DNA from: Bog-756 sp963730685
Lineage (GTDB): Bacteria > Actinomycetota > Acidimicrobiia > Acidimicrobiales > RAAP-2
NCBI GenBank assembly: GCA_963730685.1
Contig: CAVSSP010000001.1
Coordinates: forward strand, 1,240,001 to 1,304,000
DNA length: 64,000 bases
Direction: 5' to 3'
Below the pieces are notes generated by a model. The model was not told where the DNA came from and made no database searches. It saw nothing but the letters and a program-made list of their open reading frames with translations. Each line of letters opens with the position of its first letter. The stretch's first letter is position 1. Positions 44,576 through 53,414 of the stretch are shown piece after piece. The position numbers were made by a program, and so were the translations under genes.

Positions 44576-44604
44576 TTGAAATGCGGGCGTCGCCCCGTTA
44601 TGGT
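44576..44604 (+). promoter_or_regulatory. Sigma70-type promoter for the secreted-protein gene
   Basis: TTGAAA (44576-44581) and TATGGT (44599-44604) are separated by exactly 17 bases, the best match to a housekeeping promoter that I found in the window. Transcription from here would begin about 44611 and leave a 5' leader of about 230 bases before the ATG at 44839. Confidence 0.6.
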
Positions 44605-44803
44605 GCCAGTACCGATCGAGCGGTGGTGCACGGGGGGGACTCTGAGTTCCGGGTTGTTCGTGTAGGTCGTACCGGTCGGCGATGAAAAACCGAGGTGAGG
44701 AGTCGCGAGCGCTCAGGGGGATCCGTACGTAGACCCTTTGGGTGGGCGCGCCTCGTCGTCTCGTTCAAATCATGTTGGGGGGAACCTGTCTCCCGACTTC
44801 AAT

Positions 44804-44819
44804 TCCCGCACTGATGCGG
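44804..44819 (+). promoter_or_regulatory. Hairpin next to the ribosome-binding site of the secreted protein
   Basis: CCCGCA (44804-44809) and TGCGGG (44814-44819) pair around CTGA. The GAAGGAG ribosome-binding site follows within about 7 bases. The hairpin ends a long leader (44611-44838) that also contains GGGGGGAACCTGTCTCCC. Structure this close to the start could control translation or stabilise the mRNA. No known riboswitch class is recognised. Confidence 0.45.
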
Positions 44820-44838
44820 GGGAAACGAAGGAGCACAA

Positions 44839-45543
44839 ATGATTCGAAAGCTACTCGTGGTCGCTGCGGCGATCGCCATGCCGGTGAGTGTGGTTGCCGT
44901 CACCGGCGCCACTGCCGGAGCAAAAGTGGTTGTCCCGCCGGATCCGGCCATCACTTGCTCGGTCAACGCCACCGTGAACTTCGCTGCCCCCGGCATTTCG
45001 ACTCCGGGGTCGGTCAGCGCGTCGAAGACGTCCACCACGACCACCACGAGCGAGAGCTTCGGTAAGGTCTCCGGTGGACATGCGTGCACCGGTACGGCGG
45101 CCGGCAACACCATCGTGTCCAAGAGCGTGAAGTGCGCCAAGAAGGGCCCGCAGCCCTCCAGCAACTCCGCTTGTGTCCCGGGTGAGTACGGCTACGGATC
45201 GTGGGCGAACTTCGAGAACTCGGGCACCGCCTCCATCCAGAAGGCGTTGAAGCACCTCTCGTTCACGATCAACGGCATCGCCTATTCCAGTAAGACGGCC
45301 AGCGCAGCGACCGTCGCCGGAGGTGCCTGCGGAAGCGAAGCCGGATTCCAGCTCACCGGGGCCATCAGTGCGCCCAAGCAGGACAAGGGCCAGTCTGTGG
45401 TCCTGTTGGCCTGCTTGGGGGCCAGCACAGGCCCGGGGATCACCTCGACCTCGAACTTCGTGGCCAACTTTGACGGTCCCGGGAACGTCACGTCGGCGCA
45501 GATCGATCCCTCGACGAGCACCATCAAGATCGCCGGAGGCTGA
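44839..45543 (+). CDS. Secreted protein of unknown function
   Basis: Protein of 234 residues with a clear Sec signal peptide: MIRKLLVVAAAIAMPVSVVA, then an Ala-rich cleavage region near AGAKV. The mature part is Ser/Thr/Gly-rich, with five or six cysteines (AITCSVNA, GHACTG, SVKCAKK, SACVPG, GACGSE, LLACLG) that could form disulfides. No catalytic motif is visible and I recognise no family. ATG 44839 has an excellent ribosome-binding site (AAGGAG). It has its own promoter, a long leader and a strong terminator, so it is a monocistronic and probably well-expressed exported protein. Confidence 0.85.
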   Translation: MIRKLLVVAAAIAMPVSVVAVTGATAGAKVVVPPDPAITCSVNATVNFAAPGISTPGSVSASKTSTTTTTSESFGKVSGGHACTGTAAGNTIVSKSVKCAKKGPQPSSNSACVPGEYGYGSWANFENSGTASIQKALKHLSFTINGIAYSSKTASAATVAGGACGSEAGFQLTGAISAPKQDKGQSVVLLACLGASTGPGITSTSNFVANFDGPGNVTSAQIDPSTSTIKIAGG

Positions 45544-45598
45544 ACCGGCAATCCAGTAACGCCGTGACGGTCGCCTGAGTCATCGGGCGGCTGCACAC

Positions 45599-45632
45599 CG
45601 ACGAGGACGGGGCTTGCGCCCCGTCCTCGTCG
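45599..45632 (+). terminator. Strong hairpin terminator after the secreted protein
   Basis: CGACGAGGACGGGGC (45599-45613) and its exact reverse complement (45618-45632) form a 15-bp stem with a TTGC loop. It lies 55 bases after the stop codon. There is no T-run, but the stability and position fit a terminator and separate this gene from the downstream kinase. Confidence 0.75.
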
Positions 45633-45689
45633 CGTCCATGCACCCTCCACCCCTTTGCACCACCCGCTCAGTACGCTGAACACACAATT

Positions 45690-47648
45690 ATGCCGAGCAT
45701 CACCGACTCCATCGGGCGTGTCCTCGGCGGCCGCTACCGACTCGTCACCCCACTGGGTACCGGTGCGTCCGCGCACGTCTACCTCGCCGACGACGTCTCG
45801 CTGCACCGCCGGGTGGCCATCAAGGTCCTCCACCCGGCGCTGGCGGGCGACTCCGCCTTCCTCAAGCGCTTCCGGGCCGAGGCCCAGTCGGTGGCCGCCC
45901 TCAACCATCCCAACATCCTCCAGGTCTACGACTGGGGTGAGGAGAACGACGAGCCGTTCCTGGTCCTCGAGTACCTGGCCGGTGGGAGCCTGCGCCAGGT
46001 CTACGACACCGGTGTCCTGCTGACCCCGGAGCAGGCCGTCCAGATCGGGATCGAGGCCGCCGCCGGCCTCGACTACGCCCACCGGCGCGGGCTCGTCCAC
46101 CGGGACATCAAGCCGGCCAACCTGCTCTTCGACGCCGACGGGCGCCTCCGGATCGCCGACTTCGGGCTGGCCCGGGCGCTGGCCGAGGCGGCCTGGACCG
46201 AACCCGACGGGGCCATCTTGGGCACCGCCCGCTACGCCGCACCCGAACAGGTCGAGGGCTGGGTCCTCGACGGCAAGGCCGACGTCTACGCCCTGGCCCT
46301 GGTGCTCTACGAGGGGGTCACGGGCGAGGCCGCCTTCATCGGCGACACCACCATCGCCACCCTCATGGCCAGGGTGGGCTCCCTCCTGCCCGAGCACGAG
46401 GCGCTGGGCCCCCTCAACGAGGTACTGGTGTGGGCGGCCGCCCCCGACCCCGCCGAGCGCCTGGACGCCTCCGAGCTCGGGCGCCAGCTCCGGGCGCTGG
46501 CCGTGGACCTGCCCCACGCCGCCCCCGTCCCCATCGTCGACGCCGTTCCCGCCGGCGAGTTCGAGGACCTGGACAAGGTGATGGTGCGCCCGTCCCGGCG
46601 ACCCGACTCCGGTACCCGGGGTCCCGACCTCACCGAACTGGGGGTACCAGGCACGAACGGGGTCTCGACGGGGGACGGCCGCAAACGGCCGAAGAGCGGG
46701 CCCAGGCCGTCCGTCGCCACCAGGCGGCGTCGTCGTCGGTGGCCGTGGATCGCCGGTGCGGTGGCCGCGGTGGCCGCCCTGGTGGCAGCCGGTGTGGTGC
46801 TGGCCGGCAAGGACAAGCTGTTCACCCCGACCCACCCGGTGCCTTCGCTGACCGGCAAGACACTGGCCCAGGCCAGCCAGGCCGTGCACCACGACCACTT
46901 CACCGTGCGGGCCACCGGGCACGCCTACAGCATCACCATGGGCACCGGCCTGATCGTGAAGCAGGCGCCGCCACCGGTCGCCGGTGGGAAGCCGGTGACG
47001 CTCAAGCAGGGGTCGACCATCGGCGTGGTGCTCTCCTCGGGTCCGCCGCCGGTGGCCATTCCCAACCTCACCACCTTCTCGAACTGTGCCCAGGCCATCC
47101 AGGCGCTGCAGTCCGTCCACCTGGTCGGTGCCTGCCCACCGGCTGCCGCCGTGTACAGCTCGACGGTCGTGGCCGGGGCTGTGGTGTCCGCCACGCCGGC
47201 CGGCACCGCCCCGTACGGATCGACGGTGAACATCTCCCTGTCGAAGGGCCACGCCCCCGTGCCGGTCCCCACGGTCGTCGGGAGCGCGTCGACCTATGCC
47301 ACCGCCGCCGCCGCCCTGACCGCGCAGGCCTTCGTGCCCGCCCAGAACAACGCCTACAGCCCGACGGTGCCCACCGGCCAGGTCATCAGCACCACCCCGC
47401 CCGCCGGCTCGGTCGAGCCCTACGGCTCGAAGGTCGTGGTCAACGTGTCCATCGGCCCCCAACCGGTGGTCATCCCGACCGACCTGGTCGGGCACTCGGT
47501 GGCCGCCGCCACCGCCGCGCTGCAGGCGCTGGGCCTCAAGGTGGCCGGTCCCTACGGCCCCGCCGGCTCCACGACGGTCCTCTCGCTCGACCCGGTACCC
47601 GGCACGTCGGTGCAGCCCGGGACGACCGTCAACATGTACACGTTGTGA
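45690..47648 (+). CDS. PASTA-domain Ser/Thr protein kinase (PknB-like)
   Basis: Transmembrane receptor kinase of 652 residues. The kinase domain occupies about residues 16-275: Gly loop PLGTGASAHV, ATP Lys45 (VAIKVL), HRDIKPANLL with catalytic Asp139, DFG at 157-159 and the APE region YAAPEQVEG. A basic juxtamembrane linker (TRRRRRRWPW) precedes one membrane helix at about 351-373. The outer part (380-652) holds four PASTA repeats, which bind muropeptides in PknB/PrkC kinases. A role in cell-wall or growth control is expected. The stop overlaps the next small gene by four bases. The usual rodA/pbpA neighbours are absent. Confidence 0.93.
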   Translation: MPSITDSIGRVLGGRYRLVTPLGTGASAHVYLADDVSLHRRVAIKVLHPALAGDSAFLKRFRAEAQSVAALNHPNILQVYDWGEENDEPFLVLEYLAGGSLRQVYDTGVLLTPEQAVQIGIEAAAGLDYAHRRGLVHRDIKPANLLFDADGRLRIADFGLARALAEAAWTEPDGAILGTARYAAPEQVEGWVLDGKADVYALALVLYEGVTGEAAFIGDTTIATLMARVGSLLPEHEALGPLNEVLVWAAAPDPAERLDASELGRQLRALAVDLPHAAPVPIVDAVPAGEFEDLDKVMVRPSRRPDSGTRGPDLTELGVPGTNGVSTGDGRKRPKSGPRPSVATRRRRRRWPWIAGAVAAVAALVAAGVVLAGKDKLFTPTHPVPSLTGKTLAQASQAVHHDHFTVRATGHAYSITMGTGLIVKQAPPPVAGGKPVTLKQGSTIGVVLSSGPPPVAIPNLTTFSNCAQAIQALQSVHLVGACPPAAAVYSSTVVAGAVVSATPAGTAPYGSTVNISLSKGHAPVPVPTVVGSASTYATAAAALTAQAFVPAQNNAYSPTVPTGQVISTTPPAGSVEPYGSKVVVNVSIGPQPVVIPTDLVGHSVAAATAALQALGLKVAGPYGPAGSTTVLSLDPVPGTSVQPGTTVNMYTL

Positions 47649-47968
47649 CGGGACCGGGTTCGGGATCAGCCACCGACTGTGAGCTGTGCGAGGCGGCCCG
47701 GATCACCGAGTGGTTCCACGAGGACGATGTCTGCTGGGTGGCGGCCTGCGAGGTGTGCGACGTCCCCATGGTGGTGTGGAAGCAGCACGGGAGCGAGCCA
47801 CCCGAGACCGAGGTCGACCACATGCTGGCCCGGCTTGGGGCGGTGGCCGACACCCGGTTCGGGACCGGTGGCTGGTCCTACGACCGGGTGATGCGCCAGA
47901 TCCCCGATCACTTCCATGCCCACGCCCGGGACCCCAACTGGTGGTTCCGGCGCTTCAACCGCACGTGA
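47645..47968 (+). CDS. Small Cys/Trp-rich protein of unknown function
   Basis: Protein of 107 residues from GTG 47645, co-translated with the kinase. It has paired cysteines (DCELCEAARITEWF, then VAACEVCDVPMVV) that could bind a metal. The C-terminus is His/Trp-rich (QIPDHFHAHARDPNWWFRRF). The pattern recalls the zinc-binding N-terminus of HIT proteins, but the HxHxH catalytic triad is not complete (HFHAHA). I do not assign a function. Its coupling to a PASTA kinase and to a DNA methyltransferase gene 17 bases downstream is the only context. Confidence 0.7.
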   Translation: MTGPGSGSATDCELCEAARITEWFHEDDVCWVAACEVCDVPMVVWKQHGSEPPETEVDHMLARLGAVADTRFGTGGWSYDRVMRQIPDHFHAHARDPNWWFRRFNRT

Positions 47969-47985
47969 GTCGGTGATCGGGACCG

Positions 47986-49116
47986 ATGATCAAGTACCTG
48001 GGGTCCAAGCGACGCCTGATCCCCGCCCTCACGGTCCTGGCCGAGGCGTCGGGTGCCCGGACCGGCCTCGACCTCTTCTGTGGGACCACCCGGGTGGCCC
48101 AGGCCTGGAAGCGGACGGGCATCACCATGACGGCGGTGGACAGCGCCCGGTTCGCCCACGTCCTGGCCCGCTGCTACGTGGCCACCGATCCGCAGCAGCC
48201 GCCCGACCTGCTCGAACGGCTGGTCGCCGCCGTCGAACGGCTCGATGCCCTGCCCGGTGAGCCGGGCTACGTGACGGAGACCTTCTGCGAGCGGGCGCGC
48301 TACTTCCAGCCTCACAACGGGGCCCGCATCGATGCCATCCGTGACGCCATCGACCGGGAGCACGCCGGATCGGACCTGTGGCCGCTGCTGATCACCAGCC
48401 TCCTCGAAGCGGCCGACCGGGTCGACTCGACCACCGGGCTCCAGATGGCCTATCTCAAGCAGTGGGCGCCCCGTTCCCACCGGCCGCTCACCCTCCGGGT
48501 GCCAGAGCTGTTGGCCGGACCGGGGACCGCCCTCCGAGGCGATGCCTGTGACCTGGCCGGATCAGCCGAGGTGGGTGACGTCGACCTGGCCTACCTCGAC
48601 CCTCCCTACAACCAGCACCGCTACGACTCCAACTACCACGTGTGGGAGACCATCGTGGCCTGGGATGCGCCGGCCCACTACGGCGTGGCGGCCAAGCGCC
48701 AGGACCTGCGGGACCCGGCGTCGCGCAGTGCCTTCAACGGACGGCGCACCATGCCCGAGGCGATGCGTCAGGTCATCGCCGACGTCGGGGCCGAAGTGCT
48801 GATCCTCTCGTACAACAACGAGTCCTGGCTGAGCTTCGACGAGCTCCGTGCGCTGTGCGGTGCCCGTGGCCATGTCGAGGTGCTGGCCTTCGACTCGGCC
48901 CGATACGTCGGAGCCAGGATCGGCATCCACGACCCGTCCGGGCGCAAGGTGGGCACCGTCTCCCACGTCCGCAACACCGAGTACGTCCTGGTGGCCGGCG
49001 ACCGCGCCCGGGTCCGCCGGATGGCCCGGGCGGCGAGTGACGCCGGCCTCGGCACGGCCGTCGACCGCCCGGTCCCGAACCCATCGGGCACGCGCCCGGG
49101 TGCAATTCCGGTTTGA
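47986..49116 (+). CDS. Orphan D12-class DNA adenine methyltransferase
   Basis: N6-adenine DNA methyltransferase of 376 residues in the D12 (Dam-like) class. The N-terminus MIKYLGSKRRLIPAL carries the class-specific KYxGSK-like motif. SAM-binding motif I is LDLFCGTTRVAQ (Asp29), and catalytic motif IV is DPPY at residues 205-208 (LAYLDPPYNQHRYDSNYH). No restriction endonuclease gene is beside it, so it looks like a solitary methyltransferase with a regulatory or phage-defence role. The recognition sequence cannot be inferred. Confidence 0.88.
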   Translation: MIKYLGSKRRLIPALTVLAEASGARTGLDLFCGTTRVAQAWKRTGITMTAVDSARFAHVLARCYVATDPQQPPDLLERLVAAVERLDALPGEPGYVTETFCERARYFQPHNGARIDAIRDAIDREHAGSDLWPLLITSLLEAADRVDSTTGLQMAYLKQWAPRSHRPLTLRVPELLAGPGTALRGDACDLAGSAEVGDVDLAYLDPPYNQHRYDSNYHVWETIVAWDAPAHYGVAAKRQDLRDPASRSAFNGRRTMPEAMRQVIADVGAEVLILSYNNESWLSFDELRALCGARGHVEVLAFDSARYVGARIGIHDPSGRKVGTVSHVRNTEYVLVAGDRARVRRMARAASDAGLGTAVDRPVPNPSGTRPGAIPV

Positions 49117-49228
49117 CCGGGCAGTGGGGCTCCTGCCAACGTAGGCGGGCACGGTGCGCACACCCACCCGGTGTGGGACCGTCGCCGAACCGCGGTGTCG
49201 ATCGCCGCTCATATGGGGGAGTAACGAC

Positions 49229-50107
49229 ATGGGAGCACTGGACGGACGGATCGCCATCATCACGGGGGCGGGTCGGGGAATCGGGCGGGAGCACGCCCTG
49301 CTCTTCGCGTCCGAGGGGGCCAAGCTGGTGGTGAACGACCTGGGCGGTGCAGTGGACGGCTCCGGCGACGACCGGTCACCCGCCCAACAGGTGGTCGACG
49401 AGATCACCGCGTCCGGCGGCGAGGCGGTCGCCAACGCCGACGACATCACCGACTGGGACGGCGGCAAGCGGCTCATCGACACCGCCATCGAGGCCTTCGG
49501 CGACCTCCACGTGCTGGTGAACAATGCCGGCATCCTGCGCGATCGGGTCCTCGTCAACATGTCCGAAGCCGAGTGGGACTCGGTGATCCACGTGCACCTG
49601 AAGGGCCACTTCGTCCCCACCCGGCATGCCGCCGCCTACTGGCGTGAGCAGACCAAGGCGGGCAAGGAGGTCAAGGCCTCGGTGGTCAACACGTCGTCGA
49701 CCTCGGGCCTGCTCGGCAACCCGGGCCAGTCCAACTACGGCGCCGCCAAGGCCGGGATCGCCGCCTTCACGACGATCGCCGCCGACGAGCTGGTGCGCTA
49801 CGGCGTGCGGGTGAACGCCATCGCTCCGGCCGCCCGCACCCGGATGACCGAGCAGACACCCGGTCTGTCCGAGATCGTGCAGGCCCCCGCCGACGCCTCC
49901 GTGTTCGACAGCTGGGCCCCGGCCAACGTCTCCCCACTGGTCGCCTACCTCGCCACCGAGGGCTGTCCGGCCACCGGTCGGGTCTACTTCGTGCAGGGCG
50001 GACAGGTGCGCCTGTTCCAGCCCTGGACCATGACCGACTCCATCGACAAGGACGACCGCTGGACCGTGGAGGAGCTGCAGGCGGAGATGCACCGGCTCGG
50101 AGGCTGA
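49229..50107 (+). CDS. SDR-family 3-hydroxyacyl-CoA dehydrogenase-like protein
   Basis: SDR of 292 residues resembling the dehydrogenase part of peroxisomal multifunctional enzyme type 2 (HSD17B4). Motifs are IAIITGAGRGIGREHALLFA, a VVNDLGGAVDGSG insert typical of this branch, LVNNAGILRDRV, SVVNTSSTSGLLGNPGQ and YGAAK. The C-terminal WTVEELQAEMHRL is also characteristic. ATG 49229 follows GGGGGAG. It probably oxidises a 3-hydroxyacyl-CoA in fatty acid or steroid side-chain breakdown; the SCP2-type protein 1.8 kb away fits that theme. Confidence 0.85.
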   Translation: MGALDGRIAIITGAGRGIGREHALLFASEGAKLVVNDLGGAVDGSGDDRSPAQQVVDEITASGGEAVANADDITDWDGGKRLIDTAIEAFGDLHVLVNNAGILRDRVLVNMSEAEWDSVIHVHLKGHFVPTRHAAAYWREQTKAGKEVKASVVNTSSTSGLLGNPGQSNYGAAKAGIAAFTTIAADELVRYGVRVNAIAPAARTRMTEQTPGLSEIVQAPADASVFDSWAPANVSPLVAYLATEGCPATGRVYFVQGGQVRLFQPWTMTDSIDKDDRWTVEELQAEMHRLGG

Positions 50108-50110
50108 GCG

Positions 50111-51725
50111 ATGTCCCCGTCCCGGGGGCACGGCCAACCGGCGGGTGGCAGCCAGGCGTTCGACGCCGACGAGGTGATCGAGGCCGAAGCCCTGCTCAGC
50201 GGGGCCGGCGCCGGCGCCGAAGGGGGGCATCGTCGTCCCGTGGGCCGTGCTCTTCCGCCACCGGGTCCACCGCCGGGTGGCCCGTTCCGAGCGCTATCAG
50301 TGGTGGGTCCTGTGGACGGTGCTGGCCGGCCTGTTGTCGGTGAACATCACCTTCACCGTGTTCGTCGTGGCGCTGCCCCAGGTCGCCGAGCAGCTCCACA
50401 CCTCCGTGTCGACCCTGACCTGGACGTCGACGGCGCCCCTCCTCGCCTTCGGCGTGGCGGCGCCGGTGCTGGGCAAGCTCGGGGACCTGCGGGGGTACCG
50501 GAAGCTGTTCTTGTGGGGCCTGTCCGGGGCCGCCGTCAGCGTGGTCCTCACGGCCTCGGCACCGACAGCCGGGGTCCTCATCGCCGCCCGGCTGTTCGAC
50601 GGCATCCAGGGGGCGGCCCTCGGGGCGGCGTCGATGGCCCTGGTGCTCGAGGCGTTCTCGCACGAGGACCGGGTCAAGGCCCTGGGCTGGTGGGCACTGG
50701 TCGGGGCGGGGGGACCGGTGCTCGGGGTCACCGTCGGGGCGCCGATCATCCAGTACTTCGGATGGCGGGCGCTGTTCTGGGGCGAGCTCCCCTTGATGGC
50801 CGTCGCCGCCGTGCTGGCAGTCGTCGTGCTGCCCGCCCGCCCGGCCTCGTCGAGGCCGCCGGCCGAGTCGGGGCCACCCGAAGACGCCGGGCCGAGCCCC
50901 TGGCGCCAACTCGACTGGATGGGGTCGTGGACGCTCGCCGCGTGCGTCACCGCCGGCCTGCTCGCCCTCAACGAAGCGCCGTCGTGGGGCTTCACCGCCC
51001 CGGCCACCCTGGCGGTGGCCGGTGTCAGCGTGGTCGCCGGGATCGTGTTCGTGGTCCATGAGCAGCGGACGCCCCGGCCCCTGATCCCGCTCCGGTACTT
51101 CGGGAGACGGAATTTCGTGTTCCCTCTCGGGGCCCGGGCCCTGACCAACTTCTCCTACATGGGCGGGTTCTTCCTCTTCCCCATCCTGATGGAGCGGATC
51201 TACCACTACAGCGAGACCAGGGCCGGACTGGAGTCGACCGCCCGACCGCTGATGTTCTCCCTGATGGCACCGGTGGCCGGGTATGCAGCCGTCAAAGTGG
51301 GGGAGCGGCTGTTGGTGGTGGTGGGGGCCCTCGTCCTCACCACGTCCATGGTGGTGTTCACCCAGCTCGGGTCCAACCCGTCCCAGGTGGTGATCCTGGC
51401 CGCCCTGGCCCTCTCGGGTGTGGGTATCGGTCTGGCCACCCCGACCACGGTGTCCTCCTCGTCCAACGAGGTGGCCCCCGACGAGTTGGGGGTGATGAGC
51501 GCGGCGCAGCAGCTCATCACCCAGATTGGCATCGTGGCCGGTATCCAGGTCATGGTCACCGTGCAGGCGTCCGGCCACGGAGGGGTGGGCTCCCTCACCT
51601 CGTTCCATCGCGCCTACGCGGTCGGGGCGGTGGTGGCGGTACTCGCCGGCATTTCGGGGTTCTTCATGCGCGACACGCCCCGGTCCCGGACCGGTCCGGC
51701 ATCGGCCGAGGTGCCGATCGCCTGA
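50111..51725 (+). CDS. MFS transporter, DHA2 (EmrB/QacA) type, one N-terminal frameshift
   Basis: Drug:H+ antiporter-like transporter with about 12-14 helices, some 537 residues. ATG 50111 begins a cytoplasmic N-terminus (FDADEVIEAEALLSGAGAGA). At the six-G run 50222-50227 one G too many shifts the frame; correction reads GIVVPWAVLFRHRV and continues into the membrane domain. Motif A is LGKLGDLRGYRKLF and motif C is GAGGPVLGVTVGAPI. If the shift were real, a start at GTG 50247 would still yield the membrane part. It follows the SDR gene by three bases. Substrate unknown. Confidence 0.85.
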
Positions 51726-51727
51726 CC

Positions 51728-51793
51728 GGGTGTGGGGTGGGGGGGAGCGGGGTCTAGGGGGGAGCGGGGTCTGGGGGGAGGGGGGTCTGGGAG
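51728..51793 (+). repeat. G-rich repeat after the MFS gene
   Basis: Imperfect copies of AGCGGGGTCTGGGGGG follow each other, with at least six runs of four or more G on the plus strand. The tract could form a G-quadruplex in DNA or in read-through mRNA. It lies at the 3' junction of two convergent genes. Confidence 0.7.
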
Positions 51794-51815
51794 GAGCGTC
51801 CCGGTAACAATTTCC

Positions 51816-51843
51816 GATTTAGCAAACGGTGCGTAGGTAAATC
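51816..51843. promoter_or_regulatory. AT-rich palindromic motif C
   Basis: GATTTA (51816-51821) and TAAATC (51838-51843) are perfect inverted arms around 16 bases. Read on the minus strand, the site is a variant of motif A at 14908: ACCTAC, then AC, GTT and TAAAT in the same order. It lies between two convergent genes in a distinctly AT-rich island. Confidence 0.45.
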
Positions 51844-51904
51844 AGGAAAACAATACCGGCCGACTCCCACCCCGAGGCCCTGCCCGGACCGGCCTCCGTA
51901 CGAG

Positions 51905-52312
51905 TTACTCGGTGATGGCCAGGATCCGGCCGGCGATCTCCGCCGCGGTCGGGTCCGGGCTCATCGTCTGGAGCGCCATCAGCTTGGCGATGTCGCCCTC
52001 CACCTTGATCTTGCCGGACATGAACGCCTGGATCCCGGCCTGGGGGTTCCCCTCGATCAGGATGGCCCGGGCCACGTCGTAGTCCAGCGACACCTTGAGG
52101 TCGACCGGGTCGATGTGGCCGGTGTCGAGCACCAGCTCACCCGTGGAGGTGTCCACGTGGGCGTGGACGACGCCTTCGCCGAACGGCACCTCGGCGATGA
52201 TCAGGTTCATGCGGATCGAGTGGTCGATGGGCGCGCCCTGGCCGTCGAACTCGGCCCGGATGGCCCGGGCCTCCTCGAGCCACTCGTCGCTCAAGAACAG
52301 ATAGGTGGCCAT
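51905..52312 (-). CDS. SCP2 sterol-carrier-domain protein
   Basis: Small 135-residue SCP2-like protein that binds lipids or acyl-CoA. The family pattern is visible in MNLIIAEVPFGEGVVHAHVD, then LVLDTGHIDPVDLKVSLDYD and the AGIQAFMSGKIKVEGDIAKL block, which is strongly diagnostic (FMSGKIKVxGD). The C-terminal helix is TAAEIAGRILAIT. ATG 52310-52312 is preceded by AAGGAG. It is monocistronic. It may carry substrates for the fatty-acid-type dehydrogenase encoded nearby. Confidence 0.9.
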   Translation of the reverse strand: MATYLFLSDEWLEEARAIRAEFDGQGAPIDHSIRMNLIIAEVPFGEGVVHAHVDTSTGELVLDTGHIDPVDLKVSLDYDVARAILIEGNPQAGIQAFMSGKIKVEGDIAKLMALQTMSPDPTAAEIAGRILAITE

Positions 52313-52420
52313 CGTGGTGGTGCTCCTTGCCCGTGGGTGCCGTTGTCCGGCCCCCAGGCTACTCAGTGCGGACGGGGTGTCGGCAGGCGGGTCGGGGACA
52401 GGCGGGTCGGCCCGATGGGC

Positions 52421-53329
52421 TCACTCGAAGGTGTAGTGGCTGAGGAAGTCGTACTGCTGGATCAGCGCCTCCACCCGGGCCAGGTCCTCGGGTGACCAGT
52501 CGACGGTGTCCCGTCGGCGCTTGGTGCTGGGCCACACCACGGCGGCGCAGGCGTCGAGGAAGGAGTCCGGGGCATCGACGCCGAGGAACCGGCACAGGTC
52601 GGCCAGGACGCCACGGGGGTCGGACGCGAACGACTCGTACTTGAGGTCGAGGAGCTCGGACTCGTCGAGGAGCGTCCTGGTGACCGCAACCGACGCGCAG
52701 GTCCGCTGATACCAGCTGGTGGCCCGATCGAGCGTCAAGAGGCGGCGGTTGGCCTCGGTCACGATGTTGTCGAAGGGGTTCCGGGTGATATGGATCACCC
52801 GGATGGGTACGCCGACGGTGCGGCGCAGCCGCTCGAGCAGCTCGGGACGCTCGGCGATCTCCAGGGCCGACTTCCGGCCCCGTTTGTCCCCGATCACCGT
52901 GATCGACCCGTACTCACCCTGGTGGCCGCCGGGGACGGAGTAGTCGTAGCCGGTCCAGGCCCGCCCAAGGGACTCGAACGCCTCGTCGCGGCGGCGGATC
53001 AGGGAGTAGAGCTGGGCTCTGCGGAATCCCGCCTTCACGAAGCGGAGGGCGTCCAGCTCGTGGGAGATGAGGACGTTGGGGTGGGCGTTGAGCAGGGACC
53101 CGACCAGCGAGTGGCCGCTACGGGAGTAGCCGATGAAGAAGCAGAACCGTTCCACGTCGGGGAATCCGGGGCCCCGCCAGGCGCTCCAGGCGGAGGAGAC
53201 GAAGAGACGGGCCCAGTCAGGGGTCCCGGTCGGATCGGGCAGGAGCTCCGATTCCTCGTCGATGGGCGCGGGACTCACCGGCGCTGTCCCTCGTTCATCA
53301 CGCCGGAGAGTAACAGAAACGCTGGTCAT
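52421..53329 (-). CDS. Sulfotransferase family protein
   Basis: PAPS-dependent sulfotransferase of 302 residues. The 5'-phosphosulfate-binding loop is CFFIGYSRSGHSLVGSLLNA. The 3'-phosphate-binding region is VIHITRNPFDNIVTEANRR, with Arg and a downstream Ser/Tyr. The start at ATG 53327-53329 is preferred (AAGG five bases upstream) over ATG 53353. It is divergent from the asparagine-synthetase-like gene and lies at the edge of the polysaccharide cluster, so it may sulfate a surface glycan or lipid. Confidence 0.82.
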   Translation of the reverse strand: MTSVSVTLRRDERGTAPVSPAPIDEESELLPDPTGTPDWARLFVSSAWSAWRGPGFPDVERFCFFIGYSRSGHSLVGSLLNAHPNVLISHELDALRFVKAGFRRAQLYSLIRRRDEAFESLGRAWTGYDYSVPGGHQGEYGSITVIGDKRGRKSALEIAERPELLERLRRTVGVPIRVIHITRNPFDNIVTEANRRLLTLDRATSWYQRTCASVAVTRTLLDESELLDLKYESFASDPRGVLADLCRFLGVDAPDSFLDACAAVVWPSTKRRRDTVDWSPEDLARVEALIQQYDFLSHYTFE

Positions 53330-53414
53330 GGTGCCTTGTGGGGCAGCGATCACCTACGCTCGTCTGTCGGCCACACCGCCGGCCCTGCCCGCCACGAGAT
53401 CGGAGGAAGCACCC

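Noticed and set aside
44742..44800. GTTCAAATC stretch suggesting a tRNA T-arm
   Set aside because: No matching acceptor stem, anticodon arm or D-arm can be drawn around it.
44611..44838. Possible c-di-AMP (ydaO-type) riboswitch before the secreted protein
   Set aside because: A GGGGGAACC-like element occurs, but the other conserved blocks of that class are not found; kept only as an unassigned structured leader.
45282..47495. Minus-strand open frame of over 700 codons opposite the PASTA kinase
   Set aside because: Very long, but composed of Gly/His/Arg/Val repeats mirroring the kinase codons; no family features.
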